Below, one piece after another: positions 43,868-52,390 of a stretch of DNA of 64,000 nucleotides. The notes beneath the pieces were generated by a model, which saw only the letters and a list, made by a program, of their open reading frames with translations, ran no database searches and was not told the DNA's origin. Source of the stretch: Tabrizicola_A sp965284335 (GTDB lineage Bacteria; Pseudomonadota; Alphaproteobacteria; Rhodobacterales; Rhodobacteraceae). Numbering within the stretch: the stretch's first letter is position 1; every line of letters begins with the position of its first letter. The translations under genes and the position numbers were made by a program. Location: NCBI RefSeq assembly GCF_965284335.1, contig NZ_OZ260076.1; one strand, 5' to 3'.

Positions 43868-45423
43868 GCCCCCAGCCTCTTTGCCGCGTTGAACCCCGAC
43901 CCGCCCCCCAGACCGGGGCCGGGATGGGTCGAGGCGCCGATATGGATCAGCCCCCGCACCAAGCCCTCGCCATTCGTGGAATGGGCAAAGGGCCGCCAGA
44001 TGAAAAACTGATCCAGCCCGCAATGCCCGCCATAGGGGTCGCCGCCCACAAGATTGACATTCATCGCCTTAAGATCGCTTGGGCTATAGGCCCGCCGCGC
44101 CAGTTTGATCTTGTCAAAGCCCTTGATATGGCGCGCCAAAATCCGCTCGATCCGGTCGGCAAAAGCCTCGCGCACCGCGTCCCAATCGCGCCCCTCGATC
44201 TCGCCCGATGCATCGCCCTTGATGACGCGCGGCGCATCGGGGATCTGCAACCACAAAACCGCCTTGCCCTCGGGGCAGCGGCTGGGATCAAGGCGGCTGG
44301 GCTGGCCGACACAGATCGTCGGCGTTGCGGGCAACATGCCGCGCTCGGCCTCATTCGATGATTTCGACACCGCATCAATGCCGTCTGACAGATGGATCAG
44401 CGCCACATCCTCAAGCCCCGGCGACAGCCATTCCGGCACCGCATCCAGCGCGTAATGCAGTTGGAAATTGCCGCGCCCATGGCGGAACTTCGCCGCCGCC
44501 GCGCGATCATCGGGCAGGTTCACACCCGGCAACAGCCGATCATAAAGCTGCCCCGGCGCGACCGAGGCCAAAACGGATTTTGACAAAATCCGCTCCCCCC
44601 CGACCAACCGCACGCCCGTCACCCGGCCATCTGCTACAGTGATCTCTTCAACATCCGCGCCCGCGCGCAAAACGCCGCCCTTTTCCTCGATCAGCGCCTG
44701 AAACGCCCGCACCGCCGCGCCCGAGCCCCCCTTGACCACAGGCGCCCCCGCCGCCTCCAGCGCAAAGGCAATCACCTTGCCCATCTGCGCCGAATAGCTG
44801 GCCTCAGGCGTCAGGCCGGTGTGCAAGACCCAAGGCGCCCACAAGGCCTGCACCAAGGGGCTTTGGTAATGCGCCTCAAGCCAGCCGCGCGCCGGGGCCA
44901 GCGCCGTGCCCATCCATGCCGCCAGCCCGCGCAAGCCGCGCTTGCGCACTTGGCCCAGCAACAACTTCGCCGTGGCCCACGACCACAGATTGCCCCCCAA
45001 AAGCGCGAACAAAAACGGCGCATCCGCCGCAATGCCCGCCACATCGGCTGCGTGACGGTCCCCATCCCCCGGTGCCAAGGCGTTGAAATTGGCGACATTT
45101 CGCGCGCCATCCATGGTCAGCACCAAAGACGAGCCATCCGGGCGCACCACCGCCGTGGGGGCTGCGGCATGGCAATAGTCAAACCCATGCCGCGCCAGAT
45201 GCGGACCCAGCACCGCCCCCGCGGGCGAGGTCATGAACAACACCCAAGTCGCCGCCATCACATCGTGATGAAAGCCGGGTGCTGTGATCTCCTCGGTCCG
45301 CAAACAGCCGCCAAACCGCGCCTCGCGCTCCAACACCAGCACCCGGTCGCCCTTCAGCGCCAGCATCGCGGCCGCCACAAGCCCGTTGATCCCCGAGCCG
45401 ATGATGATGTGATCGAACGCCAT
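43864..45423 (-). CDS. FAD-dependent oxidoreductase, phytoene-desaturase/PYROXD2 type (copy 1)
   Basis: This 519-residue flavoprotein opens with the FAD-binding Rossmann motif DHIIIGSGINGLVAAAMLALKGDRVLVLE. It ends with the family C-terminal sequence IGASTHPGPGLGGGSGFNAAKRL. Family members oxidise or isomerise hydrophobic or amine substrates, and many are uncharacterised. A related protein is encoded divergently at 46397-47965. No carotenoid genes are near, so a carotenoid role is unlikely. The ATG at 45423 is used. Confidence 0.88.
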   Translation of the reverse strand: MAFDHIIIGSGINGLVAAAMLALKGDRVLVLEREARFGGCLRTEEITAPGFHHDVMAATWVLFMTSPAGAVLGPHLARHGFDYCHAAAPTAVVRPDGSSLVLTMDGARNVANFNALAPGDGDRHAADVAGIAADAPFLFALLGGNLWSWATAKLLLGQVRKRGLRGLAAWMGTALAPARGWLEAHYQSPLVQALWAPWVLHTGLTPEASYSAQMGKVIAFALEAAGAPVVKGGSGAAVRAFQALIEEKGGVLRAGADVEEITVADGRVTGVRLVGGERILSKSVLASVAPGQLYDRLLPGVNLPDDRAAAAKFRHGRGNFQLHYALDAVPEWLSPGLEDVALIHLSDGIDAVSKSSNEAERGMLPATPTICVGQPSRLDPSRCPEGKAVLWLQIPDAPRVIKGDASGEIEGRDWDAVREAFADRIERILARHIKGFDKIKLARRAYSPSDLKAMNVNLVGGDPYGGHCGLDQFFIWRPFAHSTNGEGLVRGLIHIGASTHPGPGLGGGSGFNAAKRLGA

Positions 45424-45500
45424 ATCGCCCCCATTCAGGCAAAGGATTCCAAGGGGATGGGCGACACCGCCCATCCCATATGTTGAAAATCAGCCCCGTC

Positions 45501-46292
45501 TTAGCCGCGCGGCACCAGCGCCAACGCCCTGATCGGGCTGCCGGTGCCGTTCTTGATCTTCAAAGGTGCCGCAATCAGGATCGCCCCCTTGGCCGGCAGC
45601 TTGTCGAGATTGGCAAGCGAGGCCAGCCCATAGCAATTGTGCTTGTGCAAGAGGTTATGCGCCGGGAAGGGCGGCGTCATGCCCCCCGCCTGCCCCGCAT
45701 CGGTGCCGATGCACTGGCTGCCCCAGCCGACAATGCCCTTGGACAGAAGATACTCGATCACCTCGGCGGTTGGGCCGGGGGTATGGGGGCCGGTTTCATT
45801 GGCATTCAGGAACAGGTTCTCATCATGCGCCCGCTTGTCCCAATCCGACCGCAGCACCACCCACTCGCCCGCATTGATCGCGCCATGCTTGGCCTCCCAG
45901 GCTTTCACATGGTCGATCGTCAAAAGGAAATCGGGGTTCTCGCCACATTCCTTGGCAAAATCCAACACATTGACCGGGGCGACCAGCCGCTGCACGGGCA
46001 GCGTGTCGGTGTAACCATCGGCATAGTCCTTACCGGTGATCCAGTGATGCGGCGCGTCGAAATGGGTGCCGGAATGCTCGCCCAGCTCCAGCCAGTTCCA
46101 CGCCCAGAACGGACCATCCTTGTCATATTCCGAAATGCGGTGAATCTTGATGGGCGGGGTGTCCTTGGCGAAATCCGGCGGCAGTTTCAAAAGCGGCGTC
46201 TCCGGGCCCAAAACCCCCGAGCAATCCACCACCTCAACCCCACCCGAGGCCAGCATTCCAGCAAGGCTGGCCAGCACATTTGCAGACGTCAT
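45501..46292 (-). CDS. Cyclase-family metal-dependent hydrolase (kynurenine formamidase-like fold)
   Basis: This 263-residue protein belongs to the cyclase/KynB superfamily, recognised by the metal-binding motif EHSGTHFDAPHHW at about residues 68-80 and VLRSDWDKR further on. Members hydrolyse amide or lactam bonds, including N-formylkynurenine. It is the only formamidase candidate in the window, but it is longer than KynB and sits in the IOR/FAD operon rather than with kynU/kynA. The ATG at 46292 has GGAG seven bases upstream; 46298 is an alternative. Confidence 0.85.
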   Translation of the reverse strand: MTSANVLASLAGMLASGGVEVVDCSGVLGPETPLLKLPPDFAKDTPPIKIHRISEYDKDGPFWAWNWLELGEHSGTHFDAPHHWITGKDYADGYTDTLPVQRLVAPVNVLDFAKECGENPDFLLTIDHVKAWEAKHGAINAGEWVVLRSDWDKRAHDENLFLNANETGPHTPGPTAEVIEYLLSKGIVGWGSQCIGTDAGQAGGMTPPFPAHNLLHKHNCYGLASLANLDKLPAKGAILIAAPLKIKNGTGSPIRALALVPRG

Positions 46293-46348
46293 TATCATCT
46301 CCCTGTTTTTGGGACGCATCTTCGCCCCTCGCGAATAAGCCTAGACAG

Positions 46349-46368
46349 ATTTAAATGCATTTGCAAAT
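46349..46368. promoter_or_regulatory. AT-rich palindromic region between divergent operons, candidate operator
   Basis: ATTTAAATGCATTTGCAAAT contains the perfect palindrome AAATGCATTT and the partly symmetric ATTTGCAAAT. It lies between the cyclase start (46292) and FAD oxidoreductase start (46397), the only AT-rich spot in this promoter region. The MarR protein encoded at 43397-43867 is a candidate binder. Confidence 0.5.
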
Positions 46369-46396
46369 ATCCCTACGTCAACGGGGTGAAATTTCG

Positions 46397-47965
46397 ATGT
46401 CGCAGACCTTCGATGCAGTCCTGATCGGTGCGGGCCACAACACGCTGGCCTGCGCCTTGCAGCTGGCCAAAAAGGGCTGGCGCGTGGGCGTGTTCGAAGC
46501 GGCCGCCATCGCGGGCGGCGCGGTGAAAACTGGCGCATACACCCTGCCCGGCTTTCGCCATGACTGGGCGGCGATGAACCTGTCGCTCTTTGCCGGAAGC
46601 CCGTTTTTCAAGGAAAATGCCGCTGAACTCACCCAGCATGGCGCTGAATTCGTGGCCGTGTCGCATCCCTTTGCCTCGGCCTTCCCCGATGGGCGCTGGT
46701 GCGGGGTCAGCACCGATGCTGCGCAAACCACAGCCCAGATTGCCGAATTCTCCGCCAAAGACGCCCAGACATGGCAGCGCCTGATGGCCGAGTTCGGTGC
46801 CGAGGCGCCGCATCTCTTTGGGCTTTTGGGCAGCCCGATGCAGATTCGTGCGCTTGCATATTTTATGTTCAAAACACTCCGCGCCAAGGGCCTCTCTGGC
46901 ACGCTGGATCTGGCGCGGTTTCTGGCCCAATCGCCGCGCGCTTGGCTGGAACAAACCTTTGAAGCCCCGCAGGTGCGCGCCATGCTGGGCGCTTGGGGGA
47001 TGCATCTTGATTTTGCGCCCGACATCGCAGGCGGCGCGCTTTTCCCCTATCTCGAGGGCATGGCAGGCCAAGCCTTTGGCATGGCCTTGGGCAAAGGCGG
47101 GGCCGACACGATCATCACCGCCCTCACCCGCGCCATCACCGCACGCGGCGGCGTGGTCGAACTGAACGCCCCCGTGGCGCGGATCCTGCATGACGGCAGC
47201 AGCACTCATGGCATCGAACTCGCCGATGGCCGCCAGATCACCGCCACCCGCGCGGTGATCGCAGGGGTCGCGCCCCGCGCCCTGCCCCGCCTGACCGGCG
47301 GCACCACCCCCGCCTTTGACGGCGCCATGACCGGCTATGCCCATGCCCCCGGCACCATGATGATTCACCTCGCGATGGACAGCCTGCCCGATTGGGCGGC
47401 GGGCAAGGCGCTGCAAAGCTACGCCTATGTCCATCTCGCCCCCAGCCTTGATCAGATGGCGCGCACCTATCAACAGGCCCGCGCGGGGCTTTTGCCCGAT
47501 GAGCCGATCCTTGTGGTCGGCCAACCCACGGTGTTCGACCAAAGCCGCGCGCCCGACGGCAAACATGTGCTTTGGCTACAGGTTCGCATGGCCCCCGGCA
47601 CCATCACCGGCGATGCCAAAGGCGAGATCACCGCGACCGATTGGGCCAAGGCGGCCGAACCCTTTGCCCAGCGCGCGCTGGATATCCTTGAGCGCTACGC
47701 CCCCGGCACGGCTGCGAAAATCCTTGCCCGCCGCATCGTCACCCCAAATGATCTTGAGGCCGACAACCCCAACCTTGTGGGCGGCGATCAGGTCTGCGGG
47801 TCGCACCATCTGGCGCAGAATTTCCTTTTCCGGCCCGCCCGCGGCCACGCCGACGGATCAACGCCTTTGAAAAACCTGCATCTGACCGGGGCGGCTGTCT
47901 GGCCCGGTGCGGGCACAGGGGCGGGGCCGGGAACAATGCTGGCCGCAAAACTGGCCGGAAGATAA
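46397..47965 (+). CDS. FAD-dependent oxidoreductase, phytoene-desaturase/PYROXD2 type (copy 2)
   Basis: This 522-residue flavoprotein has the N-terminal FAD motif DAVLIGAGHNTLACALQLAKKGWRVGVFE and C-terminal GAAVWPGAGTGAGPGTMLAAKL. It is a paralogue of the 43864-45423 product; both share, for example, a GDAxGEI...DW segment after a LWLQ motif. It opens the plus-strand arm that continues into the ABC importer, so it probably acts on the imported compound. The ATG at 46397 is preferred over 46355. Confidence 0.88.
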   Translation: MSQTFDAVLIGAGHNTLACALQLAKKGWRVGVFEAAAIAGGAVKTGAYTLPGFRHDWAAMNLSLFAGSPFFKENAAELTQHGAEFVAVSHPFASAFPDGRWCGVSTDAAQTTAQIAEFSAKDAQTWQRLMAEFGAEAPHLFGLLGSPMQIRALAYFMFKTLRAKGLSGTLDLARFLAQSPRAWLEQTFEAPQVRAMLGAWGMHLDFAPDIAGGALFPYLEGMAGQAFGMALGKGGADTIITALTRAITARGGVVELNAPVARILHDGSSTHGIELADGRQITATRAVIAGVAPRALPRLTGGTTPAFDGAMTGYAHAPGTMMIHLAMDSLPDWAAGKALQSYAYVHLAPSLDQMARTYQQARAGLLPDEPILVVGQPTVFDQSRAPDGKHVLWLQVRMAPGTITGDAKGEITATDWAKAAEPFAQRALDILERYAPGTAAKILARRIVTPNDLEADNPNLVGGDQVCGSHHLAQNFLFRPARGHADGSTPLKNLHLTGAAVWPGAGTGAGPGTMLAAKLAGR

Positions 47966-48008
47966 CGCATAACAAAGAAAAAACGAACCTTAACCAACAG
48001 GAAGCACC

Positions 48009-49529
48009 ATGAAACTCTCACGCCGTTCCCTTTTGCAACTCTCCGCCGCCAGCTTGGCCGCCAGCAGCTTTGCCCTGCCCAGCCTTGCCCAAGCGATTGA
48101 CGAATTGGTCATCGCCTATAACGTCAACCTGCCCGCGTGGGACCCCACCGTCGGCCCAAGTGCCGTGAACCCCACCATTCAGGGCATCTATCAATCGGTC
48201 TTTGACCAATACATCCTGCAAACCCCCGACCTGAAACCCGCCCCCGGCATCCTGACCGAATGGGGCTGGAACGATGACAAAACCCAAGTCTGGATGACCG
48301 TGCGCGAGGGCGTCACCTGGCATGACGGCAGCCCGCTGACCGCCGAAGACGTGGCTTGGTCGCTGGCCCGCGTCGCCAATACCGAAACCGGCTCGCCCAT
48401 CCAGTTTGTCTGGGGCACGCTCGCCAATCACCGGGTGGAAGGCAACAAGGTCATCGCCGATGTGGCCCAGTTTGACCCCACCATCTTTAAATGGATGTAT
48501 TTCCTGACCGGCTATGTGCTGCCCAAGGCCTATTACGAACAGGTCGGCCCTGAGGGGTTTGAGGCCGCCCCCATCGGCTCTGGCCCCTATATGGTGGAAA
48601 AGTTTGAACGCAACGCCTTTGTGCGGCTGAAGGCCAATGAGAACTATTGGGGCGGCGCGCCCGAATTCAAAACCGTGACGATCAAATTCGTCACCGACGC
48701 CGCCGCCCGCGTCGCCGAGGTGGAATCGGGCAATTCCCATGTCACGCTGGAAGTGCCCTACGAAGAATATGACCGCCTGAAAGCCAGCCTCACCGGCGTC
48801 GCAGCACCGATCTCTGACATCGGCATGATCTTTTTGAACGACATCGACGTGATGCTGGACCCCAACGTCCGCAAGGCCGCCGCCCATGCGATCGACAAGC
48901 AAACCATCATCGACCGTCTCTTGGGCGGCTATGGGGTGAAGATCGACACGCTGCAAACCGCGCAATACGACGCCTTCGATGCCTCAATCTCTGTGCCTTA
49001 TGACGAGGCCAAGGCGATTGAGCTTCTGGCCGCCTCGGGCTATGGCCCCGACAATCCGGTGAAGTTCAAGATCCAGACCACCAAGGGCTTTAAGCCCAAG
49101 GATTACGAGATGATCCAAGCCATCGTCGGGCTGTGGCGCAAGGTGGGGATCGAGGCGGAAATCGAAATCTACGAGATCGCCAAGCATTTTGAGCTGCGCG
49201 GGGCGGACCAGCTGGCACCGGCTGCCTTTTACAACTGGGGCAACTCGGTGGGCGATCCCACGACCTCGACCGGCTTTGCCATGTTCGGCCCCTCGCCCCA
49301 TTCGGTTTGGGATGGCGAGGATCTCATCAATATGATCGGCCCCCTGTGGGGCGAGCAGGATGAGGCCAAGCGGATCGAGGGCTGGAAGGCGGTCGACCGC
49401 TATGTCGCCGAAAACGCGCTGGTCATTCCGCTGCTGCAATATGTGCAGCCGATCCTCGCCGCGCCGGGCGTGGTGGTGACGCCCCATGCCTCGGGCGCGC
49501 TTTTGCCGCATCTGATGAAGCGGGCCTGA
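48009..49529 (+). CDS. ABC transporter substrate-binding protein, family 5, twin-arginine-like signal
   Basis: This 506-residue periplasmic binding protein has an N-terminal signal (MKLSRRSLLQLSAASLAASS, cleavage near AQA). Its SRRSLLQL core resembles a twin-arginine export signal. The SBP_bac_5 motif WHDGSPLTAEDVAWSLARV lies near residue 104. It has the peptide/opine binding-protein architecture, but the neighbours suggest a small aromatic or amide ligand. A hairpin follows the gene before the permeases. Confidence 0.9.
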   Translation: MKLSRRSLLQLSAASLAASSFALPSLAQAIDELVIAYNVNLPAWDPTVGPSAVNPTIQGIYQSVFDQYILQTPDLKPAPGILTEWGWNDDKTQVWMTVREGVTWHDGSPLTAEDVAWSLARVANTETGSPIQFVWGTLANHRVEGNKVIADVAQFDPTIFKWMYFLTGYVLPKAYYEQVGPEGFEAAPIGSGPYMVEKFERNAFVRLKANENYWGGAPEFKTVTIKFVTDAAARVAEVESGNSHVTLEVPYEEYDRLKASLTGVAAPISDIGMIFLNDIDVMLDPNVRKAAAHAIDKQTIIDRLLGGYGVKIDTLQTAQYDAFDASISVPYDEAKAIELLAASGYGPDNPVKFKIQTTKGFKPKDYEMIQAIVGLWRKVGIEAEIEIYEIAKHFELRGADQLAPAAFYNWGNSVGDPTTSTGFAMFGPSPHSVWDGEDLINMIGPLWGEQDEAKRIEGWKAVDRYVAENALVIPLLQYVQPILAAPGVVVTPHASGALLPHLMKRA

Positions 49530-49550
49530 CGCGTCGCCTCTGCGGAAAGG

Positions 49551-49573
49551 CCGGGGGGTTTCACACCCCCCGG
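49551..49573 (+). terminator. GC hairpin after the second binding-protein gene
   Basis: CCGGGGGG pairs with CCCCCCGG around a 7-base loop, 21 bases after the stop. A GGGATATTTGAGCC stretch, related to the window's repeat elements, follows at about 49583-49597. No T run follows, so it more likely stabilises the upstream message than stops transcription fully. Confidence 0.55.
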
Positions 49574-49666
49574 ACCCCCCGTGGGATATTTGAGCCACAT
49601 TGAAGGCCATGGTCGGGTCTGGCGGGTGCCGGGCCGGTCAGGGCCGAGCCGGACAGGCCCCCAAAG

Positions 49667-50677
49667 ATGCAGTTATTCCGCGCCTTTCTTATGCGCCTGA
49701 TCACCACGGCCGTGACCCTGATCGGGGTGGCGGTGATCGTGTTCTTTGTCATTCGCATCGTCCCCGGCAATCCGATTGCCATGATGCTGCCGCCCGGCGC
49801 GACCGAGGAAGACATCGCGCGGCTGACGGCGCGTTATGGGCTGGACAAGTCCTTGATCGAGCAATTCCTGATCTGGTGTCAGGGCGTGCTGCAAGGGGAT
49901 TTCGGCACCTCGATCACCACCAATCAGCCGGTGTTGAGCCTTGTGCTGGGCCGCCTGCCCGCGACGTTGGAGCTGTCGATCATGGCGCTGGTCATGGCGG
50001 TGATCATGGGGGGCGCCCTTGCACTGACCGGCACCAAGCACCGCGGCACCCAAGTGGAGGCGGGGATTGATGTGGCCAATGGCATGGCGCTGTCGGTGCC
50101 GGATTTCCTGTGGGGGTTGATCCTGATCTTGGTTTTTGGCGTGCTTTGGCCGGTGTTCCATATCTCGGGCCGGGTGACGCCCAGCCTTGAATTGCCCTTC
50201 ACCACCGATTTCTACCTGTTCGAGAGCCTTGTGCGCCTGCGCTTCGATCTTTGGGCCGATATCGTCAGCCACATGTTCCTGCCCGCCCTTGCGCTTGCCA
50301 TCCCCTTGGCCGCCATCATCGGCCAGCTTCTCAAGCAAAGCCTGAAGGAAACCATGCATCTGGATTACGTGACGCTGGCGCGCACCAAGGGCTATGGCGA
50401 GACCCATGTCATCACCCGCGAGGCGCTGCCGAATGCCATCCTGCCGACCCTCACCCTTGTGGGCGTGCAGTTCACCTTCCTGATCGGCGGCACCGTCATC
50501 ATCGAGCGGCTGTTTTCCTATGAGGGCCTTGGCAATATGGCGATTGATGCGGTGATCAACCGCGATCTGCCGCTGATCCAGGGCATCGTGATCCTCTTTG
50601 CCGCGATCTTCACGGCTGTGAACCTGATCGTCGATCTGTCTTATGCCCTTTTGAACCCAAGGCTGCGCCATGGCTGA
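49667..50677 (+). CDS. ABC transporter permease (DppB-like)
   Basis: This 336-residue inner-membrane permease opens with a hydrophobic helix (FLMRLITTAVTLIGVAVIVFFVI). The DppB-type loop RYGLDKSLIEQFLIW follows. The EAA cytoplasmic loop is LARTKGYGETHVITREALPNAILP. It overlaps the next permease by 8 bases and belongs to the importer read from 46397 onwards. Confidence 0.93.
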   Translation: MQLFRAFLMRLITTAVTLIGVAVIVFFVIRIVPGNPIAMMLPPGATEEDIARLTARYGLDKSLIEQFLIWCQGVLQGDFGTSITTNQPVLSLVLGRLPATLELSIMALVMAVIMGGALALTGTKHRGTQVEAGIDVANGMALSVPDFLWGLILILVFGVLWPVFHISGRVTPSLELPFTTDFYLFESLVRLRFDLWADIVSHMFLPALALAIPLAAIIGQLLKQSLKETMHLDYVTLARTKGYGETHVITREALPNAILPTLTLVGVQFTFLIGGTVIIERLFSYEGLGNMAIDAVINRDLPLIQGIVILFAAIFTAVNLIVDLSYALLNPRLRHG

Positions 50678-51521
50678 TGCACGCGCCCATCTGACCCGCC
50701 GCGCCGGTCTGCGGCTTTGGCTTTCGGCCATCTGGCTTGGGCTTTTGACGCTGGGGGCGCTCATGGCCCCGTGGATTGCGCCGCAAGACCCCTTGGCGCA
50801 AGACCTCTTTCTTGGCCGCTTGCCGCCCGTCTGGATGCTGGGGGCCGAGCCGGGCTATTACCTTGGCACCGACAGTCTGGGCCGCGATGTTCTGAGCCGC
50901 ATCTTGCACGGCGCGCGCATCGCGCTGATCGTGGCGCTGATTGCGGGCACGCTGACCTGCCTCATCGGCGCCACGCTTGGCCTTCTGGCGGGCTTTCTGC
51001 GCGGCTGGGTCGATGTGGTGATCTCTCGCCTGATCGACATCTGGATGGCCTTTCCCCCCGTCCTTTTCTCGATCCTCCTTATCGCCGTCATGGGGCCCGG
51101 CCTGTGGTCGATCATCATCGCCATCGTCGTCATCGACTGGACGCGCTTTGCCCGCGTCGTGCGGGCCGAGGCCATGGCCCAGGGCGCGATGGATTACGTC
51201 GCTTCGGCCCAGGTGGCGGGCCGCAAGCGGCTTTCGACCATGGTGACCGAAATCCTGCCCAATGTGCTGCCGACCATCGTCGTCCTTCTCACGCTGGAAA
51301 TGGGCATCGCGGTGATCGTCGAGGCGATTTTGTCCTTCGTGAACCTCTCGATCTCCACCGATGACCCCACATGGGGCGGCATGATCGCCGAGGGGCGCAG
51401 CTCGATCCATCAGGCCTGGTGGGTGCTGATCTTTCCCTTGGTCACGCTGTTCCTGACGGTTCTGTCGTTTTCCCAATTGGGCGAAGGGTTGAAAGACCGC
51501 TTCGATCCGGTGCTGAGATGA
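50670..51521 (+). CDS. ABC transporter permease (DppC-like)
   Basis: This 283-residue inner-membrane permease has the DppC motif YYLGTDSLGRDVLSRILHGARI and the EAA loop SAQVAGRKRLSTMVTEILPN. About six membrane helices are apparent. The stop overlaps the following ATPase start (ATGA). Confidence 0.93.
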   Translation: MADARAHLTRRAGLRLWLSAIWLGLLTLGALMAPWIAPQDPLAQDLFLGRLPPVWMLGAEPGYYLGTDSLGRDVLSRILHGARIALIVALIAGTLTCLIGATLGLLAGFLRGWVDVVISRLIDIWMAFPPVLFSILLIAVMGPGLWSIIIAIVVIDWTRFARVVRAEAMAQGAMDYVASAQVAGRKRLSTMVTEILPNVLPTIVVLLTLEMGIAVIVEAILSFVNLSISTDDPTWGGMIAEGRSSIHQAWWVLIFPLVTLFLTVLSFSQLGEGLKDRFDPVLR

Positions 51522-52390
51522 GCTATCTGGTGATCAACGGGCTTTCGGCCCGGCTGAAAGGCACGACCTTCCCCATTCTGCGCAATGTTTCGCTGCGGGT
51601 GGATGCGGGCGAGGTGCATGGGCTCGTCGGCGAAAGCGGGGCCGGCAAGTCGATGATCGGCAAGGCGGTTTTGGGCATCCTGCCCGGCTCCATCGAAATC
51701 ACCCATGGCAGCATCGAGTTGGATGGGGTGGACCTTTTTTCGCTCCCCCCTGCCGAGCGCCGCCGCCGCATCGGGGCCAGCGCGGCACTCATCCCGCAAG
51801 ATCCGCTAACCGCCCTCAACCCCTCGCGCCGCATCGGCCCGCAGATCACCAACCGTCTGGTCGATATCTTGGGCTGGCCCCGCGACCGGGCCGAGGCGCG
51901 GGCGCGCGATCTTTTGGCCGAGGTGCATATCCCCGACCCTGCCCGCGTGATGCGCGCCTATCCGCATGAGCTGTCGGGGGGGATGCGCCAGCGCATCCTG
52001 ATCGCTTCGGCCTTTGCGGCGGAACCGAAACTCATCGTGGCCGATGAGCCGACCACGGCGCTGGATGTGACGGTGCAAAAGCAGATCCTGAAGCTGATCG
52101 CCGAACTGCAGGCCCGCCATGGCACGGCGCTGTTGTTTGTGACCCATGATCTTGGGGTGGTCTCCAAGGTCTGCCAGTCGCTCTCGGTGCTCTATGGCGG
52201 CATGGTGGTGGAAAGCACCAAGGTGCGCGAGTTCTTCCGCGAACCGGCGCACAGCTATTCCCGCGCGCTTCTTGCCGCCACGCCGAAATACACCGACCCC
52301 GACGCAAGCCTCACCCCGGTGCCCGAAGCGGTGATCGCCGCCGTGCAGGCCGAGGTTGCCGCCCATGACCGGAGCCAGCGCCATGGCTGA
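51518..52390 (+). CDS. ABC importer ATPase (DppD-like)
   Basis: This 290-residue ATPase has Walker A (GESGAGKS), the signature ELSGGMRQR, Walker B with D-loop (LIVADEPTTALD) and the switch His (FVTHDLGV). It lacks the long C-terminal cysteine cluster seen in the first importer of the window. The ATG at 51518 is set by the 4-base overlap with the permease; the frame is open further upstream. Confidence 0.93.
   Translation: MSYLVINGLSARLKGTTFPILRNVSLRVDAGEVHGLVGESGAGKSMIGKAVLGILPGSIEITHGSIELDGVDLFSLPPAERRRRIGASAALIPQDPLTALNPSRRIGPQITNRLVDILGWPRDRAEARARDLLAEVHIPDPARVMRAYPHELSGGMRQRILIASAFAAEPKLIVADEPTTALDVTVQKQILKLIAELQARHGTALLFVTHDLGVVSKVCQSLSVLYGGMVVESTKVREFFREPAHSYSRALLAATPKYTDPDASLTPVPEAVIAAVQAEVAAHDRSQRHG

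Noticed and set aside
45501..46292. Firm annotation of the cyclase-family protein as kynB
   Set aside because: The metal motif fits, but length and operon context differ from known KynB. It is kept as a family-level call.
43864..47965. Carotenoid biosynthesis role for the two phytoene-desaturase-like proteins
   Set aside because: No crt genes are near, and the pair is embedded in a catabolic and import context.
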